64,000 nucleotides of DNA, taken from assembly GCA_964030475.1 (NCBI GenBank), contig CAXIPT010000013.1:461408-525407 (forward strand), in the 5' to 3' direction. This stretch comes from Tethya wilhelma. Taxonomy: Eukaryota; Porifera; Demospongiae; Tethyida; Tethyidae. The first letter of the stretch is position 1. The number at the start of each line of letters is the position of its first letter. Of the stretch, positions 1-17,541 are shown piece after piece. The position numbers were made by a program, and so were the translations under genes. The notes beneath the pieces were generated by a model, which saw only the letters and a program-made list of their open reading frames with translations, was not told the origin of the DNA and did no database searches.

Positions 1-570
1 ACAGAACACAACAATTTTTGTTTGTTTTGTTCCCCTCCACTTGTTACTAGGCACACAAATCATCCATGTACTGCACATATCATTGCAATGACCCAACCTC
101 TATGTCAGACTAGTACAGTACATGGCAATACTGCATTATAGCACTAATGCTGCCAATCAAAGCATACCAATGCAGATACAAGGATCACACCAGTGACCAA
201 CCCTGTTCTCCCATGCTCCACAAGTTCAAATGAGTTGCAAGCATTCTTCAAAACTAGTGAGCCACTGAAATCACCGTGTCTTCTCTGATAAACATAATCC
301 TTGTATGGACATAAACGTTAAACAGGCATTAATTCTGGCGCCCCTGCGCCCCTATAGGTGATGAAATTATCAAAAGTAGTGTTTCAAAATTAACTTGGAA
401 TTTCACCTTCAAGGGAGCTATGAGAGGCAGCTGGAGGGTGCAAATCACTGAACCTTATAAGCATGTAGACTTTGTAACTTTCAAAGCAATTTGGGGGGGT
501 ACGTATACACACATAGATCAAATGAATGAATCTAAATTCTATTCATTGTCGGCCTATCTCCCTACACGAG

Positions 571-601
<31 letters not shown>

Positions 602-651
602 GTGGACTAATGATATTCATTATTTACTTAGGGACACCATGGGATGAGTAT
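1..651. repeat. Long direct repeat, copy A
   Basis: This stretch matches 1853-2511 almost base for base, with a few single-base changes and small indels, including different lengths of the (AC)n tract at 571-599. It ends at the single N at 652. No coding sequence is visible. The near-identity and the N suggest the end of a contig from one haplotype joined to a contig of the other haplotype, rather than a true duplication. Confidence 0.85.
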
Positions 652-652
652 G
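652..652. other. Single-base N, probable contig join
   Basis: One N lies exactly where copy A of the direct repeat stops matching copy B. A similar N at 9582 marks the PACRG duplication. A third N at 11987 lies inside a (TG)n tract and may be only a base-calling ambiguity. Confidence 0.7.
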
Positions 653-1852
653 NTGCATCTATGTAATACATATTAATTGGATACACGGTTGGAATGCAGC
701 AATCAATTCCCCATTTCCCAGTGGGCCAATGCAACTTCAGCTCAGGTGTGAGAGACAATCACAGCACAATGGATGATATCACCCACAAAACAGTGTACCT
801 ACACTCATCAAAGTATACCCACACACGTATTACATGGACCGTTTATCTTCTTGTGGTTTCAATTCAATTACCCCCGTACAAATGTGTGCCTGCATGTGCA
901 CACACTTAAACACATTCCCTTTGCATAACTTCACCGGACCATCTTAGGTTGGAATGGCCGAACTAAGGATGCACTGTTGGCAAACAATGAGAATGGAATG
1001 AAAAGAATCTCGATCATTCGATGGGGAACCCGAGCTGACACCATTACACATGCAAGCAAGTACAGCTAAAAGAGAAGACCAAGAAAAACTTAGCTCCTCT
1101 TAATATTCACTAACCAAACTCTTGCATCAAGTGGTTTAGACAAGGTGTCACTTATTAGTTGGAGAGTAGCTCTTATCTCAAAACTAACCACCATTGAGCC
1201 ACAGCTACACCAGATGTGGTGGTAGTAGTCTGGTCTCCCTTGGCAACACACAGCCTTGATGAGCTTCAAGAGTGTGTGAATGGACTCCCACTTTAGAGGG
1301 CCCAGCTGACCACCCAGTCTGAATCCTAGCTAGAGACTGAAAGCTATAAAACACACCGCTGCATGGGCTGCACTACAAACACATCTTGTCTATATTCATA
1401 CTTTCATGTCACACACATTCACAGACACAAATACAAATATTTACACACGAATTAAAAGCTATAGATGTTTGTTTGAAGAGCTTTGCATGTGTTGTTGAGC
1501 AAAAGAGAATTAAGGAACAGTTGGTTTATTAAATGCAGTAGTAGTATAACAAAGAATGTTAGATGAATAGGATGTACCAAGAGTGCATAATCATTTAGAT
1601 GCAGCTATATAGTTGATATGGGGGTGCAGCAGTGATCTCAGAAATAACCAGGGAAGTCACAAACCACATTAGTCCTAAATGTGAGGATTTCATGGTGTAC
1701 AAAAAGGAGCTAGGACATGTGACACAGTGGCTGTCTGACCTCTAGCTAGACAACCAGCCAGATCTTTCCTGTCCAACTACAATACAATCACTGTTCATCA
1801 TCACAATTCTGCAGTCAGTCCACCAAGAGAAGTACAAGGTACAAGAACTAAC
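653..1852. other. Non-coding, nothing recognised
   Basis: I see no conserved coding exon, RNA gene or transposon ends here. The stretch lies downstream of the last visible exon of the p190-like gene (minus strand), so it could be part of a long intron of that gene. Confidence 0.5.
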
Positions 1853-2426
1853 ACAGAACACAACAATTTTTGTTTGTTTTGTTCCCCTCCACTTGTTACT
1901 AGGCACACAAATCATCATGTACTGCACATATCATTGCAATGACCCAACCTGTATGTCAGACAAGTACAGTACATGGCAATACTGCATTATAGCACTAATG
2001 CTGCCAATCAAAGCATACCAATGCAGATACAAGGATCACACCAGTGACCAACCCTGTTCTCCCATGCTCCACAAGTTCAAATGAGTTGCAAGCATTCTTC
2101 AAAACTAGTGAGCCACTGAAATCACCGTGTCTTCTCTGATAAACATAATCCTTGTATGGACATAAACGTTAAACAGGCATTAATTCTGGCGCCCCTGCGC
2201 CCCTATAGGTGATGAAATTATCAAAAGTAGTGTTTCAAAATTAACTTGGAATTTCACCTTCAAGGGAGCTATGAGAGGCAGCTGGAGGGTGCAAATCACT
2301 GAACCTTATAAAGCATGTAGACTTTGTAACTTTCAAAGCAATTTGGGGGGGTACGTATACACACATAGATCAAATGAATGAATCTAAATTCTATTCATTG
2401 TCAGCCTTATCTCCCTACACGAGAGA

Positions 2427-2460
<34 letters not shown>

Positions 2461-2511
2461 GTGGACTAATGATATTCATTATTTACATAGGGACACCATG
2501 GGATAAGTATG
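1853..2511. repeat. Long direct repeat, copy B
   Basis: Second copy of the 1-651 sequence, with a longer AC/GA microsatellite (2421-2458). It continues without interruption into the sequence flanking the p190-like exon, so this copy belongs to the contig that carries the gene. Confidence 0.85.
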
Positions 2512-2707
2512 ATCACTACCATCTGTAACTGAATATATTGCACACTCCTAACAAGTGAAGGACATTGATGAATACTCACAAGGCCCCTCTATACCACACC
2601 ATGCACAAACCACTACACATGTACATGCACATGTTACATGCACATGTATGTACCAACATGCCACATTAAGATGCAATTATATCAGCAAAGCTAGCTGGTC
2701 GACTCAC

Positions 2708-3879
2708 CCCAAGTCAGGATGTCCTCTGAAGGCTTCAGAGAGGTAGACCTGGTGGTCGTGCGATTCATTCTTACTCAGTTTCTTGCTCGTGGAGCCATAG
2801 ATCTTGTTTGCCTCCGCTAACTTGATCTCGATCAGCTGGTTCTGAAACATTGTCTTAACTACCTCAGGTCCTTCCGATCCTGCCAGCTGCAACACTTGAT
2901 GGTAGAGGGGCTCTTTTTCAAGCTTGGGTCGAATGTCACTCCAACAGGACGAGAAACTGGTCACTTTCTGTCGAAGGAGATTGCGATAGTCGGCTTTTGC
3001 ACGATTTAGGTCACCCTTTCGTGATTCAATGACTTGTTTGTACGTGAGCACGCCTGGGGTAGAGTTGCGACCATGCTTAGAGGATTTGTTTTTCTTTGGT
3101 GGAGAGATTAGTGCAAAGAAAGCATCTTCTATGTTCACACTATCTCGTGAGGATACCTCAAAGAATGGCATGGTCTTCTTCAAAGCATAGTGTGACATAT
3201 TTGATCCAAATCTGATCTTCATTTCTTCAGCAATGTCACATTTGACACAAACAAGAACAATCTTTCGTTTACGTTTTGCAATCATCGGGAGAAGCTCAGT
3301 AAGAAATGCTATCTGTCTCTCCATCTGTTCTCCCTCCAGAGTGGGATCAAACACACACACATAGCCAAAGATCCCTTTGGTCTTTTTCTCTCCAAAGTCT
3401 TCATTTGGAAACAGCTGTGTTGCTTTTCTTACAGGACCTCTAGTTCTTCTTGTAGCCAGGTCAGTGGCCTTCAATCTGTATGCTTCTTTACCAGCAGATG
3501 TGGATCTGAAGTGGACAGCTGAAGCTCTACTGATGTAGTCTTGTGTTGAAGGATGTGCAGTCAGTTCATCAGTTTCAGAGCTTCTATCTCCAAGCTTGCT
3601 GTAGAACTCAGTCTGCTCAACAATCTGGAATCTGACTTTTGTTCCATCATGAAGATGCTTTGTAGTGGCTCCCCAGTAGATGAAATGGTCTCCATTGTGC
3701 ACTGAGTTCTTCTCCCAGTCGTCAAAACTGAGCAGTGAACTGTGGTCTTCAATGTAGGCTTCAGGTCGAACGAAACGGTTGCAGAGACATGATTTACCAA
3801 CACCTTCATACCAGCCGTCCTTGGAGATGATTGCTCGCGGACAGCCGACCACTGCGACTCTGTATACCTTCAATGCCAT
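2708..3879 (-). CDS. p190 RhoGAP-like protein, N-terminal GTPase exon (partial gene)
   Basis: A single large first exon encodes about 390 residues. It starts at the ATG at 3879 (protein begins MALKVYRVAVVG) and ends at a GTGAGT donor at 2707, phase 2. Near the N-terminus it has a P-loop-type motif (EGVGKSCLCNRFVRP) and then VEQTEF, both hallmarks of the N-terminal GTP-binding domain of p190A/p190B RhoGAP (ARHGAP35/ARHGAP5). A KCD motif around residue 215 corresponds to the G4 guanine-specificity element. The remainder resembles the start of the FF-domain region. The FF repeats and catalytic RhoGAP domain would lie further left on the minus strand, but none is visible in 1-2707, so the next intron is long or the gene continues beyond the window. 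Family members act in the cytosol to inactivate Rho in response to adhesion signals. The assignment is firm for the domain; completeness is unknown. Confidence 0.8.
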
Positions 3880-4147
3880 ATGTTGTTGGTGTCTAATCAA
3901 TGCAGTAATTTGTCTTCTTTTGAACACTCTACTAAAAGGTGAATATTTCACAGTTTATCATTATCTCGTGAAAATAAATAGTTTAGTTAGCAAAAATTGA
4001 ACCAATAATGACATTCATAGACCGCGGTGAGGTAATGCGCATGCCTACCTAATCAGCATAATTTACAACATGACAGTGTTACTTTGGATGGACAAACACT
4101 AAACACGCACTTATTAACAAAAATACACGCCATATTGTTAGTATAAG

Positions 4148-5145
<998 letters not shown>

Positions 5146-5314
5146 GATGTTCCCACTGTTATTGAATTTTGCTCCAAAAATATTGAAATTGATCCAGGCG
5201 TTTCGGGTATTTAGAGAAAACTGGCGGCCCCTTCAATGTTGTTGGTGAAGAAAGGGACATGTGGGCACTACACAATTTGCTACAGCATTAAATTCTCTTC
5301 TTTCTATTTCAGTC
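5146..5314. promoter_or_regulatory. Head-to-head promoter interval, TRAPPC3 / POT1
   Basis: Only 169 bp separate the two divergent start codons. A pyrimidine-rich tract followed by CAG lies directly before the POT1 ATG (about 5299-5312) and could be the acceptor of a 5' UTR intron. I see no TATA box. A shared bidirectional promoter is inferred from spacing only. Confidence 0.5.
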
Positions 5315-7772
5315 ATGGCTGACAAAACTGTTGGTTCCAGTCGTAGGAAAAGGAAGAGGGAGGCCAGTGGTTTATCCAGACCAGTAACAGACAGCTCTGT
5401 GAGTGAAGAAGACAGTGCCTCTGAGTCAGCAGCACAAGTCATGTATTTCACGTCTTATACTCAACTAGCCGAATACACAAAAACTCTAAACATTCACAGA
5501 ATCAGATTAACAGACCTTTTGGATTCTCAGGAATTGGACAGCACAGATGAATGGTTTGTTGGCGGTATGGTCACCAATCACCTGGAAATCCCTCAGAGCC
5601 AATATAGCCAATGTGGCAAGACACAAGTTTTCATACAAGACGAGTCCGTGAGTGACGACTCCTCGTATATCAGGCACCTTCTTGTTGAGATAGATGTGGA
5701 TATCGTTGAAAAGTTCAATATTCCTGCGTTGACCGACGACCATGAGCTGTATGTCCACAAGGTCTCTGTCTGTGAGGATGAGACGATGTTCTCGGAGGAT
5801 ATGGGGATTAAGATCATTGCCAGTGGAGGGGAGGCAAGGGTGTGGATCGTACATAGAGACGCAAACAAGGACAAGTTTTTTCAGAAAAGGTGTGGGAAAA
5901 AGTTCTGGAAGAAACGCAAGAAGAAGCAGCTAGCGAAGAAAAGAGCCGAAAACGAGTAAGTTTTTAACTGACCCTCCAATTACACACACTTATTACCAGT
6001 TCATCTATTTCTATAGGAAACAGCAGGTAGAACCATCAACCTCAGAGGTACCACCATCACCACCACCATCATCATCCCGACAAGAAGAGCAAGTGTTTCC
6101 AGACGTGTCAGACTTTCCTGAGTCAGCATTTGAAGATGACCACATGGATGTCGGGGAGAGATCTCGACCCTCTGTCTCCTCCCCCTCCCTCTCCTCCGAG
6201 GATGACAGTTCGTACTCTGATAGTGAGAGTGATTTGGACAGTCGTACAGAGTCTGACATCCAATGGGTCCCAAAGCCGAGAAAAACCGGTAAGACGGGTT
6301 GTAAGTACGTCTACACTAAGCTGGCTGATTTGCGACCATCAACAGAAAAAGTGAACGTGTTTGGTGTGGTGAAGGAGTTCACTGCCGTTGGTCCCACGAG
6401 GGGTAGCGATTACAGTTGTACTTTGACCCTGGTGGATGAGACAGACCCCAGGGTTGGAGTCAAGTGCATTCTCTTCAATAAAAACAAAGATTTGCTGCCT
6501 CATGTTAAAAAAGTTGATGAAATTGTATGCATACATCGCGCTTTCGTGAAAGAGTTTCAGTATGCAGTGCAGTTGAATGGTGTACGATTCACGAGTGTGT
6601 TGCAGTTCAGTAGCAACATTCAGCGCAAGATCAAACCCAAGACAGGCTCTCTCACGTACACGTTTCTCCACCAGGACAGACTGCGAGTCAGAGAGCTGAG
6701 AGAATGGGTGCACAAGATGAAACGAAACGAGACTGCCTGCAAGTTGGACGCAGTCCATCGTGGTGCTCAGTTCGGTCTCTCCTGTCAGGTGGTGTCTGTG
6801 TGTGAGTTGGAGTCCCCAGTATGGTGTACTGTATTGACGGTATGGGATGGTAGTGTGCTTCCTCTGAAAGCCAAGAAGGTTGCAGTGGACAGTGTCCAGA
6901 CTGGGTTCAGTGCTACAGCTCGTGGCTACGATGAGCAGGTGTTTGTGTACGACAAGAAGTGTCTCAGACGTAAGACTCTGGTACCTGGTACTTGTGTGTT
7001 CCTGCACGGTGTCCATGCCTTGGTCTGTAGTGGAAGATCTGATTTTGAAGTTGAGCTATGCTTAGGCAAGAGAATGCCAGGTTCCCTTCTCCTGCAGCCA
7101 GCTGAGATTGAAGTACTTGCTTCAAACGATTTCTCCTTCAATGAGCTTCAGCTCCAGTTGGAGAGGACATCGTGTGAAGGTCCTCTTGTCACTGCTAGTC
7201 TTCTTACTGGGGAACCATACTTCACTCTGGAGGAGATCAAGTCACTGGCTGCAAAAGATGGCGGCTTTTTGAAGTTTCGATGCCGAGTTAAGCTCGTCGG
7301 TGTAGCTAACCCTTCATTGACAAGTACAGTGAGACTGCAATGCTCCCAGTGTGGACATTTTGAACCAGTCAGTAGGAGCATGGACATCAATGAGAGTGGT
7401 GTTGCTAAGCAACAGTGTCGAGTGTGCATAGCTAACGGCCAAGTTGTCCCAGAATCGACCCATCCTTCTTGTATGTATTTTATGAAGGTGCTCCTCTCAG
7501 ACCACACTGGGCAAATGGAAGCACACGTTCCCCATTCAGCTGCCATGCTCCTACTGGGTGACACCTTTCCTACCAACTTCTACACTCACAGAGAAGCAGG
7601 ACGTAAGGTGAAGAGGGTCCTTGCTAGACTGACAGGAGGGAATTCCCCCTTTGACACCCATGCTACTGTATGTCCGAGACCATGGTTGGATGCTTCTCTC
7701 TTGAAGGTTAGGACATCAGGAGGAGCTGCTGGAATTCTGTGCCTCTGTGAAACTGCACTTGCTAGCGAGTGA
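5315..7772 (+). CDS. POT1: Protection of telomeres 1 with an extra N-terminal OB-like domain
   Basis: Two exons, 5315-5955 and 6017-7772, joined in frame across a 61-bp intron, give about 798 residues against 634 in human POT1. From about residue 290 the protein matches the POT1 telomeric ssDNA-binding region: OB1 begins with KYVYTKLADLRPS and NVFGVVKEF, and OB2 follows at about 390-560. A C-terminal segment carries two CxxC pairs (LQCSQCGHF, QCRVCIA) like the zinc site of the POT1 C-terminal OB3/HJRL region. The first 214 residues, encoded by exon 1, form a separate acidic, beta-rich domain (FVGGMVTNHLEI, TQVFIQDES, ELYVHKVSVCEDE) ending in a lysine-rich linker; this part is absent from vertebrate POT1. 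The donor reads GA|GTAAGT, so retaining the intron would create an immediate TAA stop. POT1 caps telomeric single strands in the nucleus. A polyadenylation signal (AATAAA) lies at 7924-7929. Confidence 0.85.
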
Positions 7773-8106
7773 TTTTACTTTTAAACCTGTTTTTATTGTC
7801 TATCCTGATTCCAACCAACCATTATCACTGATATTGAAAAAGTTTAGCCAATTAATCATATCAGTTCATTGAAATGTGTCAAAAATTTTGAACTTTTTTT
7901 TTTTTTTATCAATCTCAACCTCTAATAAAACACTTAATTATTGTGCATGGTGATCAAAATTAATGTACAATCGACCATAATATCGTTATCAGTAGTTGGT
8001 GTGTACGTGTATTGTACAAATAAAATTTGAATAACTGCTCATGTCATTTGTAAGAAGCTTACATAACCTGAAGTGTTGTATGCATGTTAGTATGTGTTCA
8101 TTCAGT
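7773..8106. other. Convergent 3' flanks of POT1 and PACRG
   Basis: AT-rich spacer between two convergent genes, with AATAAA at 7924-7929 for POT1 and a poly-T run at about 7896-7909. No gene or RNA is recognised. Confidence 0.6.
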
Positions 8107-8263
8107 TCAGTTCTGTAAGCACGACTCGTAGGTCGGGACCATGTATTTGATGTTGATGAAAGCATCTGCTCCTCCGTGGAGCTCAAATGCTTCCAGTGTC
8201 TCTTGAATGAGGTCTCCGATGTTCTCTCTCTTCTGCTGACTGTAGTCTATGCCGTCTCCAGAG

Positions 8264-8312
<49 letters not shown>

Positions 8313-9450
8313 CTGCTACTCAATCCAGTTCAGTTCAAATTAAAGTATAGTCATGAACTGTACACCACTGAGTTATATTAAATTCTCCTACTTATATAAT
8401 ACTATGTGTTGTGTGTACGTGAATTTTGACTTACCGTTCTTATTCTTGAAGGTGTTTAGGATGGGCAGTATTTGTCTGTAGTAAGGCACCAACGCCTCTC
8501 CGACCATGTCTGCTGACACTACCAGGTGTTGGAGCACTTTCAATGTAGTACAGATTACCCGATGGTTCTTTGTGTGAAGAGCGCCTATATTGGACAATGT
8601 TCAAACTAGTTGAGTGGTCATAGTAAACTAATTAGTGGAGGGGCTTACTCTTTGTTGGGATAATAAGTTGAGGGATCACGGGCAGTATTTTGGAGCCACC
8701 ATGTTCGAGCATGTCATGGACTCCCTGTCTAGCAAAGAACTCGTACGGGTGAACAGTTTCACAGAGTCCATCGAAGAATAGTGGGAGATAGTGATGGTAG
8801 TCCAGCTTCTCAATTTCAACCTGAATTTTAATGGTTTTAGTCATTTATATGTATGCTGCTAGCCAGGAGAGGTATTGTAATGCGTATAGCTATTGACCCG
8901 GCAATGCATCGTATTTCAAATTGTGAGGAAATTTAATACGCTGTGGCTAGAGTACCGGTCACCGTAAACTAAGCTAAATATATTGCAGTCAATGGTGCCG
9001 GTACTTTAATGCAGCACCGGCAAAATCCAGATACTGTATATTACGTAATTCTGCAATACAAAAGCAATAGGAAAGTATACGGACTACCGGTACTCTAGCC
9101 ACGTCCAATTTAATAATGTTTGTCTAAAGTAATCACCTTCCATGCTATCTTGTTCCCTTTGGTGTCGTGTTCCAGTGCGATTGGAAAGTCTCCTCTATCG
9201 TAGAATTTCCTGAAGGCCGTGGGTTTTGCTGGACGCTCCTTCAGTGCTCCTGCTTTAGGTGGCCCAACAACCTGAACACAAATTCATCACAGTGTTTTAC
9301 TACTACCTATGCTAAAATAGGCTTTATATTGAATGATATTACCTCTACGTTCTTCATGCGAGCCTTGACAGTGAATCCCTCGGCTTTGGGTTTGGTCACA
9401 CCCAATGGTGACTTGGTAGGAGAGACAGAAGTGCACACAGCAGTCGCCAT
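8107..9450 (-). CDS. PACRG: Parkin co-regulated gene protein, complete copy
   Basis: Five exons on the minus strand: 9343-9450, 9137-9271, 8649-8820, 8435-8584 and 8107-8267. They encode about 241 residues. Diagnostic stretches are [59 protein letters not shown] and the C-terminal end [20 protein letters not shown] is an inner-junction protein of ciliary doublet microtubules, together with FAP20 (CFAP20). The last intron is almost wholly a (CA)n tract that runs directly into the acceptor. The second intron carries a 168-bp transposon that the second copy lacks. An X-box motif lies 29 bp upstream of the ATG. All phases agree. Confidence 0.95.
8939..9106. mobile_element. 168-bp non-autonomous TIR element (MITE) with target-site duplication
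   Basis: The ends carry inverted GTGGCTAGAGTACCGGT, 17 bases, perfect, set 4 bases in from each boundary. The insertion is flanked by the 9-bp direct repeat AATTTAATA at 8930-8938 and 9107-9115. The second PACRG copy has a single AATTTAATA at the same place, so it represents the empty site. The element has no coding capacity. The 8-9 bp duplication points to an hAT- or Mutator-like source, but no transposase is present to decide. Confidence 0.9.
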
Positions 9451-9478
9451 GTCTTCTCGCTCGATTCGTTTATCGTTT

Positions 9479-9492
9479 GTTACTATGGCAAC
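9479..9492. promoter_or_regulatory. X-box (RFX-type) motif upstream of PACRG
   Basis: GTTACTATGGCAAC matches the ciliary X-box consensus GTTNCCATRGNAAC at 13 of 14 positions. It lies 29-42 bp upstream of the PACRG start codon. RFX factors bind such imperfect palindromes in promoters of ciliary genes. PACRG is a ciliary gene, which supports function; binding itself is inferred. Confidence 0.7.
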
Positions 9493-9581
9493 TCGTGATG
9501 TTACGTTGCTCTAAATAAATGAAGGAAAAATTTTCACTAAATGTATTACGTAATTGCGCATATCGTGCGCATATCGTGCAN

Positions 9582-9582
9582 T
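9582..9582. other. Single-base N, probable contig join
   Basis: This N sits exactly between the end of the first PACRG locus and the start of the second copy, which begins inside the last PACRG exon. It therefore marks the junction of two overlapping contigs. Confidence 0.75.
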
Positions 9583-9588
9583 CCAGAG

Positions 9589-9683
<95 letters not shown>

Positions 9684-10652
9684 CTGCTACTCAATCCAGT
9701 TCAGTTCAAATTAAAGTATAGTCATGAACTGTACACCACTGAGTTATATTATATTTTTAAGAAAACTCTCCTACTTATATAATACTATGTGACGTGTGTA
9801 CGTGAATTTTGACTTACCGTTCTTATTCTTGAAGGTGTTTAGGATGGGCAGTATTTGTCTGTAGTAAGGCACCAACGCCTCTCCGACCATGTCTGCTGAC
9901 ACTACCAGGTGTTGGAGCACTTTCAATGTAGTACAGATTACCCGATGGTTCTTTGTGTGAAGAGCACCTATATTGGACAATGTTCAAACTAGTTGAGTGG
10001 TCGTAGTAAACTAATTAGTGGAGGGGCTTACTCTTTGTTGGGATAATAAGTTGAGGGATCACGGGCAGTATTTTGGAGCCACCGTGTTCGAGCATGTCAT
10101 GGACTCCCTGTCTAGCAAAGAACTCGTACGGGTGAACGGTTTCACAGAGTCCATCAAAGAATAGTGGGAGATAGTGATGGTAGTCCAGCTTCTCAATTTC
10201 AACCTGAAATTTAATGGGTTTAGTCATTTATATGTATACTGCCAGGAGAGGTATTGTAATGCGTATAGCTATTGACCCGGCAATGCATCGTATTTCAAAT
10301 TTTGAGGAAATTTAATAATGTTTGTCTAAAGTAATCACCTTCCATGCTATCTTGTTCCCTTTGGTGTCGTGTTCCAGTGCAATTGGAAAGTCTCCTCTAT
10401 CGTAGAATTTCCTGAAGGCCGTGGGTTTTGCTGGACGCTCCTTCAGTGCTCCTGCTTTAGGTGGCCCAACAACCTGAACACAAATTCATCACAGTGTTTT
10501 ACTACTACCTATGCTAAAATAGGCTTTATATTGAATGATATTACCTCTACGTTCTTCATGCGAGCCTTGACAGTGAATCCCTCGGCTTTGGGTTTGGTCA
10601 CACCCAGTGGTGACTTGGTAGGAGAGACAGAAGTGCACACAGCAGTCGCCAT
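9583..10652 (-). CDS. PACRG: Second PACRG copy, truncated at 3' end (probable other haplotype)
   Basis: Exons 10545-10652, 10339-10473, 10032-10203 and 9818-9967 repeat the first copy with only rare substitutions, mostly silent or intronic. The final exon is present only as its first few bases (just right of 9583), then cut by the N at 9582. The (CA)n tract of the last intron is longer here (about 9593-9681), and the MITE of copy 1 is missing. As written the gene could not make the C-terminal part of the protein. I read it as the alternative allele left unmerged in the assembly, not a paralogue. A real tandem duplication with a gap remains possible. Confidence 0.8.
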
Positions 10653-10680
10653 GTCTTCTCGCTCGATTCGTTTATCGTTT

Positions 10681-10694
10681 GTTACTATGGCAAC
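10681..10694. promoter_or_regulatory. X-box motif, second PACRG copy
   Basis: The same GTTACTATGGCAAC at the same distance upstream of the ATG of copy 2, unchanged although surrounding bases vary. Confidence 0.65.
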
Positions 10695-10699
10695 TCGTG

Positions 10700-11155
10700 A
10701 TGTTACGTTGCTCTAAATAAATGAAGGAAATATTTTCACTAAATGTATTACGTATTATCGCGTAATTAAGTTTGCCTGCGCTTGTATATGCACACGTGGA
10801 TCAAATCCCTTTACCAGTTATGCAAAAAATTGTGGTGAAAATTTTAAAATTATTAGCAAAGGAAAATAGGTTCTATACAAAAATTAATCAGTTTTTTTTT
10901 CTTGCAATTATAAAACAAAATCATGTATCTATAACATCTCCTATGGTAATAATCTATGAACACACATACTGACAGACCTCCAGGGAGGCCCACTATGCAT
11001 GAGTTAATAATAATAAAAGCTTGTACGAAAATTACTGTTGTCTGTACATAGAGGAGTGCAAATGTCTACTTGAAGTCTAGAGAAAAAGAGCACAATACAG
11101 ACATCAATACACTTCAAATAAGTCCAGTAATGTTTTGCCTCCTTTACCTCTTAGT
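10700..11155. other. Intergenic, nothing recognised
   Basis: AT-rich spacer between PACRG copy 2 and the 3' end of the ERM gene. I see no exon, RNA gene or transposon terminus. Confidence 0.5.
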
Positions 11156-15374
<4,219 letters not shown>

Positions 15375-15724
15375 TTTGATTTCTGTGTTGAGCGATTCTT
15401 CACGGGTCTGATCTGTAGGGGAAAGAAATCGCACAAAAAACAGATAAACACGAACAATCTACTGCACGCTATACACTTCAGAGAGACTTACAGAGGTTGT
15501 ACAATCACTTTGCTGCTCTGGTTTCAATATTTGTATGCAGCGCACCGCTCAAATGACCACCTACTGTGAAAGGATGGCAAAATGGTCGGCAGTGAAAGAG
15601 ACACGCCCAAAAGTTTCCCAAGTGAATCGCATCACGCATGCGCATAGCGTTGCTATGGTAAATTTGCATTACGTCATGACAAACAAACACGATTGCTGAC
15701 TCAGCAAAAACACTTGCATCTGAG
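15375..15724. promoter_or_regulatory. Head-to-head promoter interval, ERM / ARL6
   Basis: 350 bp between divergent start codons. It contains the ERM 5' UTR intron and, close to ARL6, a region with CG dinucleotides and an X-box. No TATA box is evident. Confidence 0.6.
15649..15662. promoter_or_regulatory. X-box-like motif upstream of ARL6
   Basis: GTTGCTATGGTAAA matches the X-box consensus GTTNCCATRGNAAC at 12 of 14 positions and lies 63-76 bp upstream of the ARL6 ATG. BBS genes are classical RFX targets, which makes this motif likely to be functional. Confidence 0.6.
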
Positions 15725-16944
<1,220 letters not shown>

Positions 16945-17541
16945 ATTATCAGTTAGAACACATTCCTATGTACTCAGTACTACTGTACTGGGAATAAGTA
17001 CGCATACAATGGCATTGGTTGTGGCATGCTTTCGTACACAGATGCAGTGAAGAGAGAGTTTCAAGTCGGCAAGTCATAGCTGCAGCTATACATGCAGTAA
17101 ACATGTACGATCTTAGCTTGCAGAATTGAACCATATGAGCTTAGCATTCATATACACAATACCTCAATGTAAAACAAAGTACAAAGATCAATAGTAAAGG
17201 GAATTAATAATTTGTGAATTCATTCAATATGCCTGTGTACACGTAGAACAACATAAATGCCCGTTTGATAATAATTCTATTTTACAATCATAATACATAC
17301 ATACATACACAAACTATACGTACAAGTGCAGAGATTCTCAGAAGTCCATCCATAACATTTAAATTATAGTGCATAAAATAAAATTAATACAAATGACACA
17401 AATAGAAGTTATAATACATACCTTCACAAGTTCACACACAAACTGTATTGTGCATAATACACTTTTAAAAAGAATAGCGTTACTATAAATAGGTACAGAT
17501 GATGATGCAATGATTAATGAATATTCATAAGCATGTTATGG
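16945..17541. other. Convergent 3' flanks of ARL6 and LRRK
   Basis: AT-rich spacer. A short last ARL6 exon could be hidden here. No other gene, RNA or transposon ends are recognised. Confidence 0.5.

Noticed and set aside
5261..5314. POT1 start upstream at 5261
   Set aside because: That position is GTG, not ATG; the first ATG in frame is 5315, preceded by a pyrimidine tract and CAG.
8107..10652. Two functional PACRG paralogues
   Set aside because: The second copy lacks its last exon exactly at a single N and is otherwise almost identical; unmerged alleles are more likely.
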